Origin: JBNAVJ01 sp049700455
Lineage (GTDB): Bacteria > Bacteroidota > Ignavibacteria > Tepidaquicellales > Tepidaquicellaceae
Length of the DNA: 64,000 bases
NCBI GenBank assembly: GCA_049700455.1
Contig: JBNAVJ010000001.1
Coordinates: forward strand, 558,001-622,000
Direction: 5' to 3'
Shown: positions 27,872-36,202 of the stretch, piece after piece
Layout: each line of letters opens with the position of its first letter
How positions within the stretch are numbered: position 1 is the stretch's first letter
Notes under the pieces: model-generated
What the model saw: only the letters and a program-made list of their open reading frames with translations
The model's database searches: none
What the model was told of the DNA's origin: nothing
Made by a program: the position numbers and the translations under genes

Positions 27872-29695
27872 GTGAAAAAATCGCTGATACAAAACATATT
27901 TATCGGGTCCCTGCTGCTAACTGCATGTTTGTTTGATTATGGACTTATCAATGTCAGTACTCTTCACAGATTGAGTATAAATACAATATTGACCATTGTT
28001 TTCTTCCTGGGCTTGTTTTACAAAAAGACATGTGCTGCAAACACTCATCTGAAAATAGTTATAATAATATTTTCCCTTTTCGTTGTTGCTGTGTTTGCAT
28101 CATCTTTGATAAAAAACTCGTTACTTATATCACTTAATACGATTACAACTTATATAACTTACCTTCTTATAATAGTGGCTTTTTCTAAATTTATAGGATC
28201 TGGACCAGAAGTCCAAAGAACCCTTACAATTATTCTTAGCTTCAGTGTAGGAATACTTTTGACTCAATTTTTTCTGATTTACTTTGGAGTAATACCAAAA
28301 ACTTGGTTCATAAATGGTTCCTTGTTATCACACAGATCTTTTGTTACCGAATATTTAGTAATGGTTTTCCCTTTTATTTTATATTTCTTATTATATCAAG
28401 CTAATAAATGGTGGGAGGTTGTTGGCGCAACATTCCTTAACGGATTGATAGTGTTTACAATTTTGTTACTGCGCTCAAGAATGGGTATTTTATTAGTTGT
28501 AGTAACACTTGGACTATTATTTGTGTTTTTGATTAAGAATAAAGAACAAAACTTCAAAATATTTTATAAATTTACAGCTTTTCTTGTACTGATTGCCCTG
28601 GTAGTAATTGGTGATACTTTCTTGAGCCATCCGAAGGGGAGAGAAAATTTATTGGAAACTGGAAAAAACACTTTTAATCTTACTATTCCTGAAAATGCTT
28701 CTCGATTGAAATATTGGCAGGCGTCTGTTGAAATGTTTCTGAACAATCCATTATTTGGGGTTGGAACGGGGAACTGGTTTGATAAGTTTAATTTAATGCA
28801 TCCGGAACTTTATGATGACTATAAAACAAAAGTTACAGCAGATATTTATGCTCATAATGTATATTTGCAGATCTTGACTGAAGCAGGTTTGATTGCATTC
28901 TTACTGTTTTTTGTTTTTTTATTTGTAATTTTGAAAATGTTGAAAAAAAGACTTAAACAGAATACTTTCTTTTTTATCGTATGGTTGTCGTTAATCAATT
29001 TTTTATTGAGTTCAGTGGTCGGTTTTACCATTGAGAATATTTCTGCAATGTCGGTAGCAATGATTGGCATTGTGACATCATTATCTTTGTCTCCGCAAAA
29101 ACCAACTTATCAGGATACAAATAAAGGATTTATTAGAATAGTTCTTTTTATTGTTATTCTATTAGTAGAGTTTTATTCTTATAAAAGTTATGAAAGTGAA
29201 AGAAATTATGTTGTGGCTATGAAAGAAAAAGTAAAAAAAAATTATGAGCAGGTAATAGAACGGTATAACAACATTTCAAATATTTTTTATCCGCTTGATG
29301 CTAACAAAATACCCTCAAGATTCTATCTTGGTGCTGCGTATTTTGAACTTGGTAAATTCCACAATGCTCTTGATAGTTATCTTTCTTCATTAAATATATC
29401 ACCTAACTTACCTCCTTTGAAGAACAATATTGCTTTGACAAAGTATAGGCTTGGTGATACACTAACAGCAAAGGCTATCCTCGAGAATCTTTGTGCGAAT
29501 TTCAAGATGTATATTGAGCCTGAAATTAATCTCTTGTTTATTTATTTTTTAACGAAGGATTATAACAGGAGCCGGGAAATTATAAGCGATATCAAGTCAA
29601 AGTGTTTGGACACTACAAGCATAAGTAACTATTATGTCTTAAGGCATATAACTACTGAAATGGAGAAAATCGATAGAATCAATGACAAGAAGTAA
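27872..29695 (+). CDS. O-antigen ligase / polymerase family protein with C-terminal TPR region
   Basis: The 607-residue protein has about ten N-terminal helices and a Wzy_C/WaaL-type core: LLRSRMG near 199-205 (conserved arginines) and the large periplasmic loop with NPLFGVGTGNWF (292-303) and the conserved His328 in YAHNVYLQILTEAG. After the last helix (about 420-435) residues 440-600 are helical with TPR-like repeats (GAAYFELGKFHNALDSY). Ligases join polymerised glycan to lipid A core or another acceptor in the periplasm. The start is GTG at 27872. It overlaps a T9SS cargo gene by 14 bases. The TPR domain could recruit protein acceptors; that is speculation. Confidence 0.83.
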   Translation: MKKSLIQNIFIGSLLLTACLFDYGLINVSTLHRLSINTILTIVFFLGLFYKKTCAANTHLKIVIIIFSLFVVAVFASSLIKNSLLISLNTITTYITYLLIIVAFSKFIGSGPEVQRTLTIILSFSVGILLTQFFLIYFGVIPKTWFINGSLLSHRSFVTEYLVMVFPFILYFLLYQANKWWEVVGATFLNGLIVFTILLLRSRMGILLVVVTLGLLFVFLIKNKEQNFKIFYKFTAFLVLIALVVIGDTFLSHPKGRENLLETGKNTFNLTIPENASRLKYWQASVEMFLNNPLFGVGTGNWFDKFNLMHPELYDDYKTKVTADIYAHNVYLQILTEAGLIAFLLFFVFLFVILKMLKKRLKQNTFFFIVWLSLINFLLSSVVGFTIENISAMSVAMIGIVTSLSLSPQKPTYQDTNKGFIRIVLFIVILLVEFYSYKSYESERNYVVAMKEKVKKNYEQVIERYNNISNIFYPLDANKIPSRFYLGAAYFELGKFHNALDSYLSSLNISPNLPPLKNNIALTKYRLGDTLTAKAILENLCANFKMYIEPEINLLFIYFLTKDYNRSREIISDIKSKCLDTTSISNYYVLRHITTEMEKIDRINDKK

Positions 29696-30617
29696 AATAT
29701 CTATTACTATTTATATAGTTTGTATTTTTTTGTATCAAACTGGGCTAACTCAGGTGGTAAAATCGGTAGTGCCTGATAGCGGCAGACAAAATAGCTCCTT
29801 TGGAATAACAGTAAACGGTACTGGGACAGAATGGTCACTTTCAACATATTTTCAAATATATTTTGACAGTATTGGTGTTACTGCTTATAATGTAGCTATT
29901 ATTAATGATAGTACTTTGACTGCTACAGTTAACATTGCTCCTAAAGCAGCAGTAGGATGGAGGCAAATAATATGTGCTGATCAATTTCAAAATTATTATT
30001 ACAAGGATAGTGCTTTACGAGTTATTCTGTGGTTTCCTGCAACGCCAACCCTGATTTTACCTCTTAATAATTCTCAAAATCAATTGCAGAACCCGGTTTT
30101 TTTATGGGATAGTAATGGTTATGCTACGTATTTTAAACTGCAAATAGCAGAAGATTCAAACTTTATCAATGTTGTGATTGATACGAATGTAACTAACCCC
30201 CCAGTTCAAATTCCTCCCAATATTTTGTTGCTAGGAACAAAATATTATTGGAGAGTCCGGGCTACAAACAGTATAGGTAATGGGGAATGGTCTGAGGTTT
30301 GGAATTTTCGAGTAAGAACTGTTGGAATCAAAAAAATTGAAGACATAATACCAGAACAATATAAATTATTTCAAAACTACCCCAATCCATTTAATCCCTT
30401 TACTAATATTAAGATATTACTACCGCAGGAAAGCCCTTTAAAAGTGGTAATTTATGATTTAACAGGCAAAGTTGTTGAAATCTTATTTGATGGAGTAGTA
30501 AAATCAGGAATATACATATTGCACTGGAATGCTGCTCATTTACCAAGTGGGATTTATTTTTGTAAGATGTTAGTTCCCGGATATTATTACAGCATAAAAC
30601 TAGTTTTATTAAAATAA
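29682..30617 (+). CDS. Secreted protein with IPT-like and fibronectin-III-like domains and T9SS type A sorting domain
   Basis: The 311-residue protein has a signal peptide (about 1-24), an IPT/TIG-like beta domain (about 28-115, starting SVVPDSGRQNSSFG), a fibronectin-III-like domain (about 122-212, with FKLQIAEDSNF and YYWRVRATNSIGNGEWSE), and an intact sorting domain from about 229 (FQNYPNPFNPFTN to GIYFCKML). It should cross the outer membrane through the type IX system and be anchored at the surface. No catalytic motif is visible. Its ATG lies 14 bases inside the ligase gene, so the two are probably translated together. Confidence 0.85.
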   Translation: MTRSKISITIYIVCIFLYQTGLTQVVKSVVPDSGRQNSSFGITVNGTGTEWSLSTYFQIYFDSIGVTAYNVAIINDSTLTATVNIAPKAAVGWRQIICADQFQNYYYKDSALRVILWFPATPTLILPLNNSQNQLQNPVFLWDSNGYATYFKLQIAEDSNFINVVIDTNVTNPPVQIPPNILLLGTKYYWRVRATNSIGNGEWSEVWNFRVRTVGIKKIEDIIPEQYKLFQNYPNPFNPFTNIKILLPQESPLKVVIYDLTGKVVEILFDGVVKSGIYILHWNAAHLPSGIYFCKMLVPGYYYSIKLVLLK

Positions 30618-30628
30618 AAATTTTACTA

Positions 30629-30657
30629 TTGACAACAAAATATAATATATTTAATTT
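30629..30657 (+). promoter_or_regulatory. Candidate promoter of the TetR-efflux operon
   Basis: TTGACA at 30629-30634, 17 bases, then TAATTT at 30652-30657. The -10 element is weak but the spacing is ideal, and the repeated operator begins two bases downstream, so a bound repressor would block initiation. Transcription start is predicted near 30664. Confidence 0.5.
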
Positions 30658-30658
30658 A

Positions 30659-30684
30659 ACCAATTAGTTAAACCATTTAGTTAA
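30659..30684. promoter_or_regulatory. Candidate TetR operator: two adjacent 13-bp direct repeats
   Basis: ACCAATTAGTTAA (30659-30671) is followed without a gap by ACCATTTAGTTAA (30672-30684); they differ at one base. The first copy with its preceding bases also forms an inverted repeat (TTAAC...GTTAA). The element covers the predicted transcription start and ends two bases before the TetR start codon. Autoregulation by a repressor bound beside its own gene is usual for this family; the assignment here is inference. Confidence 0.6.
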
Positions 30685-30686
30685 TA

Positions 30687-31307
30687 GTGAAAAAATATAA
30701 ACACAAATCCACAGAGGAAAAAATTCTTGAGTCTGCAAGGAGAATCTTTCAGAAAAAAGGTATGTATGGAACAAGAATGCAAGAAATAGCAGATGACGCT
30801 GGCATTAATAAGGCATTATTACATTATTATTTTCGCAGTAAGAGGAAACTCTTTGAAGTAGTTTTTCAAGATTCTGCAAAGAAAATGTTCCAGCAAGTTT
30901 TTAATACTTTGGACTCGAAGTTACCTCTGTCAAAAAAAATTGAAAAATTTGTTCATTCCTACATTGATATCATATCTAAATATTCATATTTGCCTGCTTT
31001 TATCATTCACGAGGTTAATCAGAATTCTCCTAAAGTAAAAAAAGTATTGGGAAATTTGAAGGAAAACCCAGCTTTGATATTTATAGATGAAATTAAAAAA
31101 CACCAAAAAAAAGGTGAAATTGCGAAAATAGATCCTCTACAAATACTGGTTAATATCATTTCTCTGTGTGTATTTCCCATTGCTGTAAAACCAGTAATAC
31201 AAATGATGTACGATCTTGATGAAAAGCTATTCTGGCAGTTTATTGAAGAAAGAAAATCTTATGTTGTAGAGGTTATTTTAAATTCATTAAACCCCAAGCA
31301 AAAATGA
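30687..31307 (+). CDS. TetR/AcrR family transcriptional regulator (CecR/YbiH-like position)
   Basis: The 206-residue protein begins at GTG 30687 and has the N-terminal helix-turn-helix of TetR regulators: ILESARRIFQKKGMYGTRM (about 12-30), IADDAGINKALLHYYF and the closing RSKRKLFEVVF. The C-terminal ligand domain is less conserved. It should repress the efflux genes that follow, and probably itself, releasing DNA when a substrate binds. The gene order TetR, adaptor, ATPase, permease, permease matches cecR-ybhGFSR of E. coli. It ends in an ATGA overlap with the TolC-like gene. Confidence 0.9.
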   Translation: MKKYKHKSTEEKILESARRIFQKKGMYGTRMQEIADDAGINKALLHYYFRSKRKLFEVVFQDSAKKMFQQVFNTLDSKLPLSKKIEKFVHSYIDIISKYSYLPAFIIHEVNQNSPKVKKVLGNLKENPALIFIDEIKKHQKKGEIAKIDPLQILVNIISLCVFPIAVKPVIQMMYDLDEKLFWQFIEERKSYVVEVILNSLNPKQK

Positions 31308-32575
31308 AAGCAATAATTTTACTTTTTTCGTTGTTTTTAAATACACAACAAGATACGCTTCACTTAAAAGATTGTTATTACGAAGCTGAAAAAGTATATC
31401 CTAATCGCCTGCAAGCAAATTATTTGTCATCAATTAGCAGATACAAAATTGAAAATCAACGTACTAATTATCTGCCCCAATTTTCCTTGAAGGGACAGGC
31501 AACATATCAATCTGAGGTCCCAGAAATTAATATAAATATTCCTATGTTTAAGCCCCCCGAACTGAGTAAAGATAGATATTCTTTGTTTATTGATATAAAG
31601 GAAACTATTTATGATGCTGGTACTACAGCTTCTCTCATAGAAATTGAAAAGAAACAGAATATAATAGATAATCACAAGATAGAAACCGAACTGTTTGCAA
31701 TCCGACCTAAAGTAAATGACATTTATTTTTCTATTCTAATTATAGATCGTAAGCTTGAAGCTATCCAATTTGTAGTTGACGACCTGGAAAAGAAACTTTC
31801 AGAAGCAGAAGTAAAATTTGCCAATGCGGCGGAAACAAAAAATAGTATTAATATTATAAATGCTCAGCTATTTACCTATGAACAAGAATTACAGAATCTT
31901 AAAATAGAAAGACAGGGTCAAATCCGAATGCTGGAAGTAATATTGAACAAAACTATTCCAGAAACAACTCTGTTTGTTGTTCCTCAGATAACTTACTTTG
32001 ATTCTACCCTTAAAGTTGATAATCGACCAGAAATAAACTTATTTAATTCACAACAATTACAACTTGATGAGTATGAAAAATTCTCATTTAAGAAAAAAAT
32101 ACCAAAGTTAAATCTATGGGGACAGTTTGGCTTTGGGAGGCCAGGACTAAATATACTGGATAACAGCTTCAAGGGGTTTTATTATGTAGGAGTTTCTTTA
32201 AATTGGAGTCCGATTGATTGGAATGCAGCCAGTAATGAATCTCAAATTTATAAACTTAGCAAGGAAGTCATAAAAAAACAAAAAGAAACCTTTGAACAGA
32301 ATACATTTAATAATCTTGTTAAACTTAAAGAAGATATTAAAAAGTTTGAACAACAAATAGAAACAGATTTTAAAATAATTAATACCAGAAAAGAAATTGT
32401 TAATATACTCTCTTCCCAATTAACAAACGGGATAATTGTACCCACTGTTTATATTACAGAATTGACCAATTTATATAATGCAATGGTAAATTTAGAAATT
32501 CATAGAACACAGCTTGTTCAAGCAAAAGTCAATTTCTTAACAACTAAAGGTTTAAATTATTATGAAGTCAGGTAA
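31304..32575 (+). CDS. TolC family outer membrane efflux protein
   Basis: The 423-residue protein has a short hydrophobic N-terminus (1-14), then two repeats of helical and beta segments typical of outer membrane efflux proteins, including FSLKGQATYQSE and YVGVSLNWSPIDW as beta strands, and long helices rich in Glu, Lys and Asn. The trimer would form the outer membrane exit duct for the ABC pump encoded downstream. TolC is not in the E. coli ybh operon, so the set here is more self-contained. The next gene starts 14 bases before its end. Confidence 0.83.
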   Translation: MKAIILLFSLFLNTQQDTLHLKDCYYEAEKVYPNRLQANYLSSISRYKIENQRTNYLPQFSLKGQATYQSEVPEININIPMFKPPELSKDRYSLFIDIKETIYDAGTTASLIEIEKKQNIIDNHKIETELFAIRPKVNDIYFSILIIDRKLEAIQFVVDDLEKKLSEAEVKFANAAETKNSINIINAQLFTYEQELQNLKIERQGQIRMLEVILNKTIPETTLFVVPQITYFDSTLKVDNRPEINLFNSQQLQLDEYEKFSFKKKIPKLNLWGQFGFGRPGLNILDNSFKGFYYVGVSLNWSPIDWNAASNESQIYKLSKEVIKKQKETFEQNTFNNLVKLKEDIKKFEQQIETDFKIINTRKEIVNILSSQLTNGIIVPTVYITELTNLYNAMVNLEIHRTQLVQAKVNFLTTKGLNYYEVR

Positions 32576-33449
32576 ACTCTTACTAACTCTTTTTGTATTG
32601 ATTATTCTCTTAAGTTCATGTAATAAGAAACAGCCCTTGGCAGATGCTTATGGAAACTTTGAAGCTATAGAGACAATTATATCTGCAGAAGCTAATGGAA
32701 ATCTTTTAGAATTCAATGTAGAAGAAGGTAGTATACTTGAAGAAGGTCAGAAAGTTGGGAGAATTGATACTAATCAACTGTATCTTAAAAAACTCCAATT
32801 AGAAGTTCAGAAAAAACTTGTAAGAAGTAAATTTAAAAACATCTCATCACAGATTGCGGTTCTTGAACAACAAAAACAAAATGCCTTGAAAGAAAAACAA
32901 CGAATAGAAAATTTATTAAAGAATGAAGCTGCTACCGGAAAGCAATTAGATGAAATAAATTACAGTATTAATGTGCTTGAAAAACAAGTACAGACCTTCC
33001 AAACTCAAACTCTTTCTGTAAAAGAGGAAATTAATACAATTGATGTACAAATTAAACAGATAGAAGATCAAATTAACAAAAGTATAATAGTTAACCCCAA
33101 AAAAGGTACAGTTATACTTAAATTAGTCGAACAATCAGAAGTTGTAACTTATGGAAAGCCTTTGTACAAAATAGCAGATTTAGATTATGTAGAATTAAGA
33201 GCTTATATAAGTGGTGGCCAGTTATCACAAGTTAAAATTGGACAGAGTGTTAAGGTTTATGCTGATCTTGACAAAGATAACAATAAGGAATACGAAGGAA
33301 CCGTTACATGGATTTCATCTAAAGCGGAGTTTACACCCAAAATAATTCAAACGAAAGAAGAAAGAGTTAATCTTGTTTATGCTATTAAAGTTCGTGTAAA
33401 AAATGATGGGAGTATAAAAATAGGGATGCCCGGAGAAGTTAGATTTTAA
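32562..33449 (+). CDS. HlyD/YbhG-like periplasmic adaptor lipoprotein
   Basis: The 295-residue protein carries a lipoprotein signal with lipobox LSSC (Cys20). Next come a biotinyl-lipoyl half-domain (ISAEANGNLLEFNVEEGS near 40-57), a long coiled-coil hairpin (about 70-180), the second lipoyl half (IIVNPKKGTVI) and a beta-barrel with QSVKVYADLD near 230. It links the inner-membrane ABC transporter to the TolC-like duct in the periplasm. Its position before the ATPases and permeases equals that of ybhG. Confidence 0.87.
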   Translation: MKSGKLLLTLFVLIILLSSCNKKQPLADAYGNFEAIETIISAEANGNLLEFNVEEGSILEEGQKVGRIDTNQLYLKKLQLEVQKKLVRSKFKNISSQIAVLEQQKQNALKEKQRIENLLKNEAATGKQLDEINYSINVLEKQVQTFQTQTLSVKEEINTIDVQIKQIEDQINKSIIVNPKKGTVILKLVEQSEVVTYGKPLYKIADLDYVELRAYISGGQLSQVKIGQSVKVYADLDKDNNKEYEGTVTWISSKAEFTPKIIQTKEERVNLVYAIKVRVKNDGSIKIGMPGEVRF

Positions 33450-33454
33450 TAAAA

Positions 33455-34369
33455 ATGAAAGCAGTTGAAGTTCACGAACTAATCAGAAAATACAGAAATC
33501 TTGTGGCATTAAACAACATTTCTTTTAGTGTTAATAAAGGAGTGCTTTTTGGTGTCATAGGACCTGATGGGGCTGGTAAATCAACGCTTTTCAGAATAAT
33601 AGCTACACTATTGACTTTTGACGCGGGAAGCGTACAGGTAGCCGGGCATGATGTTATAAAAGATTACAAGTTGGTAAGAAAAATTATAGGTTATATGCCC
33701 GGGAGATTTTCTCTTTATCGTGATCTAAGTGTAGAGGAAAACCTTAAATTCTTTGCAACAATTTACCAAACCACTATAGAAAAAAATTATTATATTATTG
33801 AAAAGATTTTTCGTTCCCTTGAACCATTTAAAAATCGGAAAGCAGGGGCTCTTTCAGGTGGAATGCAACAAAAACTTGCTCTTTCCTGTACCTTAATTCA
33901 CAAACCTGAAATTTTACTTCTTGATGAACCCACAACTGGGGTAGATCCTATTGCAAGATCTGAATTTTGGGATATCTTAAAATTTCTCAAATCACTTGGT
34001 ATAACGACAATTGTTTCTACTCCGTATATGAATGAAGCGTCAATGTGTGATGAAATTATGTTAATTAACAAGGGTAATATATTAGCAGTTAATTCTCCTA
34101 TTGAAATGATAAAATCATATCCATCTGCTTTAATAAGAATAAAACCAGAAAATCCGAGACATACTCTAAATATTCTGGAAAAATATAAATATAAAAAGTT
34201 AGCTTATTTAACTGGCAATAATATTCAATATTGTGATTTCAGAAAAAATGTTAATATAAATGAACTTCAACAGTTTCTGGAGCAGAATTCAGTTATAGTT
34301 AACAATATTGAAATTATTCCCCCCACAATTGAAGATTGTTTTATTTATTATGTCCATAATGCATATTGA
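33455..34369 (+). CDS. ABC transporter ATP-binding protein (first half of a split YbhF)
   Basis: The 304-residue protein has Walker A GPDGAGKS at 36-43, signature LSGGMQQKL near 133-141 and Walker B LLLDEPTTGVDP near 152-163. The D-loop and switch region follow, but the switch histidine position reads STPYMNEA, which may mean a non-hydrolysing or asymmetric site. The GPDGAGKS variant is the one found in the first half of E. coli YbhF, which fuses two ATPase domains; here the second domain is the next gene. A C-terminal tail of about 80 residues resembles the linker region of the fused protein. Confidence 0.88.
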   Translation: MKAVEVHELIRKYRNLVALNNISFSVNKGVLFGVIGPDGAGKSTLFRIIATLLTFDAGSVQVAGHDVIKDYKLVRKIIGYMPGRFSLYRDLSVEENLKFFATIYQTTIEKNYYIIEKIFRSLEPFKNRKAGALSGGMQQKLALSCTLIHKPEILLLDEPTTGVDPIARSEFWDILKFLKSLGITTIVSTPYMNEASMCDEIMLINKGNILAVNSPIEMIKSYPSALIRIKPENPRHTLNILEKYKYKKLAYLTGNNIQYCDFRKNVNINELQQFLEQNSVIVNNIEIIPPTIEDCFIYYVHNAY

Positions 34370-35111
34370 TACAGATCATATTATAATTGCTAAGAATTTA
34401 ACCAGAAAGTTTGGGCACTTTACGGCTGTTGATAACATATCCTTCCTGGTAAAAAAGGGAGAAATATTTGGATTTCTTGGTTCAAACGGAGCAGGAAAAA
34501 CAACAACGATTAAAATACTCTGTGGTTTGTTAAAACCCTCATCTGGGAAGATAAATGTTCTGGGGTATGATGTTTATAAAGAAAGTGAAAAAATAAAATG
34601 TAGCATAGGGTATATGAGTCAGAAGTTCCTTCTTTATGAAGACCTTACGGTGTCTGAGAATATTCGTTTTTATGGAGGTATTTATGGATTACATTCTAAA
34701 GAGATAAAAATCCAGACGGAAGAACTTCTTGATAAACTTGGAATTCATAATTGGAAAAATACTCTTATACGTTTTTTGCCATTAGGGTGGAAACAAAAGT
34801 TAGCTTTTCTTATATCTATAATTCACCAACCCCGACTGGTGTTTCTTGATGAGCCAACCAGTGGAGTTGATCCTCTTGCAAGAAGGCAGTTCTGGGATAT
34901 GATCTATGAATATTCTTCGAAGGGTATTACAATTGTTGTTACTACGCATTATATGGATGAAGCAGAATATTGTAATAGACTTGCAATTATGAATTTTGGT
35001 AAAATAGTTGTATTAGATACTCCTGAAAATTTTATGCGAAATACCAAATCAAAAAATCTTGACGAATCATTTCTTAAAATTGTATCTTCCCACAATGAAG
35101 GAGTTTATTAG
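34359..35111 (+). CDS. ABC transporter ATP-binding protein (second half of a split YbhF)
   Basis: The protein has Walker A GSNGAGKT, Walker B LVFLDEPTSGVDP and the switch histidine in VVTTHYMDEA. Its signature motif reads LPLGWKQKL instead of LSGGxxQKL, the same change seen in the C-terminal domain of YbhF-type proteins. I place the start at ATG 34359 (MHIDTDH), 11 bases inside the preceding gene; a start at 34350 is possible, and one at 34308 would add an unneeded hydrophobic stretch. It should pair with the previous ATPase to drive the two permeases. Confidence 0.86.
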   Translation: MHIDTDHIIIAKNLTRKFGHFTAVDNISFLVKKGEIFGFLGSNGAGKTTTIKILCGLLKPSSGKINVLGYDVYKESEKIKCSIGYMSQKFLLYEDLTVSENIRFYGGIYGLHSKEIKIQTEELLDKLGIHNWKNTLIRFLPLGWKQKLAFLISIIHQPRLVFLDEPTSGVDPLARRQFWDMIYEYSSKGITIVVTTHYMDEAEYCNRLAIMNFGKIVVLDTPENFMRNTKSKNLDESFLKIVSSHNEGVY

Positions 35112-36201
35112 TTTTGTAGTTAAAGAAGTATATCATATTGTGAGGGATTTCAAGACATTACTTGTCTTGTTTGGAATGCCTATTGTCCAGATATTGTTAT
35201 TTGGTTTTGCTATCACTAATGATATAAAGGATGTTAAGATAGGAATCTATGATCAATCAAAAGATTGTATTACTGAAGAGATAAGAGAAAAAATTTTGTC
35301 ATCTGGATACTTTAAACTTGTAACAAACTTAAATACTGTTGGTGAAATTGAAGAACAATTTAAAGCTGGTACAATAAAAGAAGTTATTATTTTCCCGGTC
35401 AATTTGGGAAAAGAATTAGAGGGGAATAGTAATCCTGGAATTCAACTCATAATTGATGCCTCAGAACCGAACTTGGCTAATATAATTTTAGGATATTCGT
35501 CCTCTATAATTGATGATTATTTAAAGCAAAAATTTCCCGCCAAGCTTCCAGCGCCATATATTGAGCCCAAAATAAGTTTAAGATACAATCCTGAATTAAA
35601 AAGTGTTTTTATGTATGTACCAGGCTTAATATCAGTAATTTTACTGTTAATAACCGCTCTGATGACTTCTATTTCAATTACTCGGGAAAAGGAAGTGGGA
35701 ACTATGGAAATCCTATTAGTATCCCCACTTCATCCTTTTCAAATAATTATCGGAAAAGTAATCCCTTATTTGTTTCTTTCTTTAGTTGATATGACTATTA
35801 TTCTTTTACTTGCTAAGTATGTTTTCTTAATTCCCATAAAAGGGAGCCTCATGCTATTAATCTTTGAGAGTTTAATTTTTGTATTGACTGCTTTATCGCT
35901 TGGGATTCTTATTTCTACCATATCCCCAAATCAACAAACAGCTTTAATGGCATCATTAGGGGGGTTAATATTACCCACTGTAATTCTTTCAGGTTATCTA
36001 TTCCCTATTGAGAGTATGCCACAGATACTGCAGTATATATCAACAATAATCCCAGCAAGGTGGTTTGTATTCATTTTGAGAGGCATAATGCTAAAAGGGA
36101 ATACCTTACAGGATCTTTATTGGGAAACCCTAATTCTTATAGGAATGTGTTTATTATTTCTTGTTGTTAGTATAAAAAAGTTTAAAGCCCGTTTAGACTG
36201 A
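35095..36201 (+). CDS. ABC-2 type permease (YbhS-like)
   Basis: The protein has one N-terminal helix (FGMPIVQILLFGFAI), a periplasmic domain of about 130 residues, and a C-terminal bundle of five helices including SITREKEVGTMEILLVSPL, the ABC-2 signature loop. The start is ATG 35095 (MKEFISF); the frame is open further upstream to a TTG at 35059, but ABC-2 proteins begin as proposed. It overlaps the ATPase gene by 17 bases. With the next gene it would form a heterodimeric membrane channel. Confidence 0.87.
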   Translation: MKEFISFVVKEVYHIVRDFKTLLVLFGMPIVQILLFGFAITNDIKDVKIGIYDQSKDCITEEIREKILSSGYFKLVTNLNTVGEIEEQFKAGTIKEVIIFPVNLGKELEGNSNPGIQLIIDASEPNLANIILGYSSSIIDDYLKQKFPAKLPAPYIEPKISLRYNPELKSVFMYVPGLISVILLLITALMTSISITREKEVGTMEILLVSPLHPFQIIIGKVIPYLFLSLVDMTIILLLAKYVFLIPIKGSLMLLIFESLIFVLTALSLGILISTISPNQQTALMASLGGLILPTVILSGYLFPIESMPQILQYISTIIPARWFVFILRGIMLKGNTLQDLYWETLILIGMCLLFLVVSIKKFKARLD

Positions 36202-36202
36202 A

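Noticed and set aside
34308..34358. Upstream start of the second ATPase, and TTG 35059 for the first permease
   Set aside because: Both add residues without family support and lie deep in the previous gene; internal ATG codons match family starts.
33455..35111. Split YbhF as a frameshifted pseudogene
   Set aside because: Both halves have complete ATPase motifs and credible starts, and both permeases and adaptor are intact.
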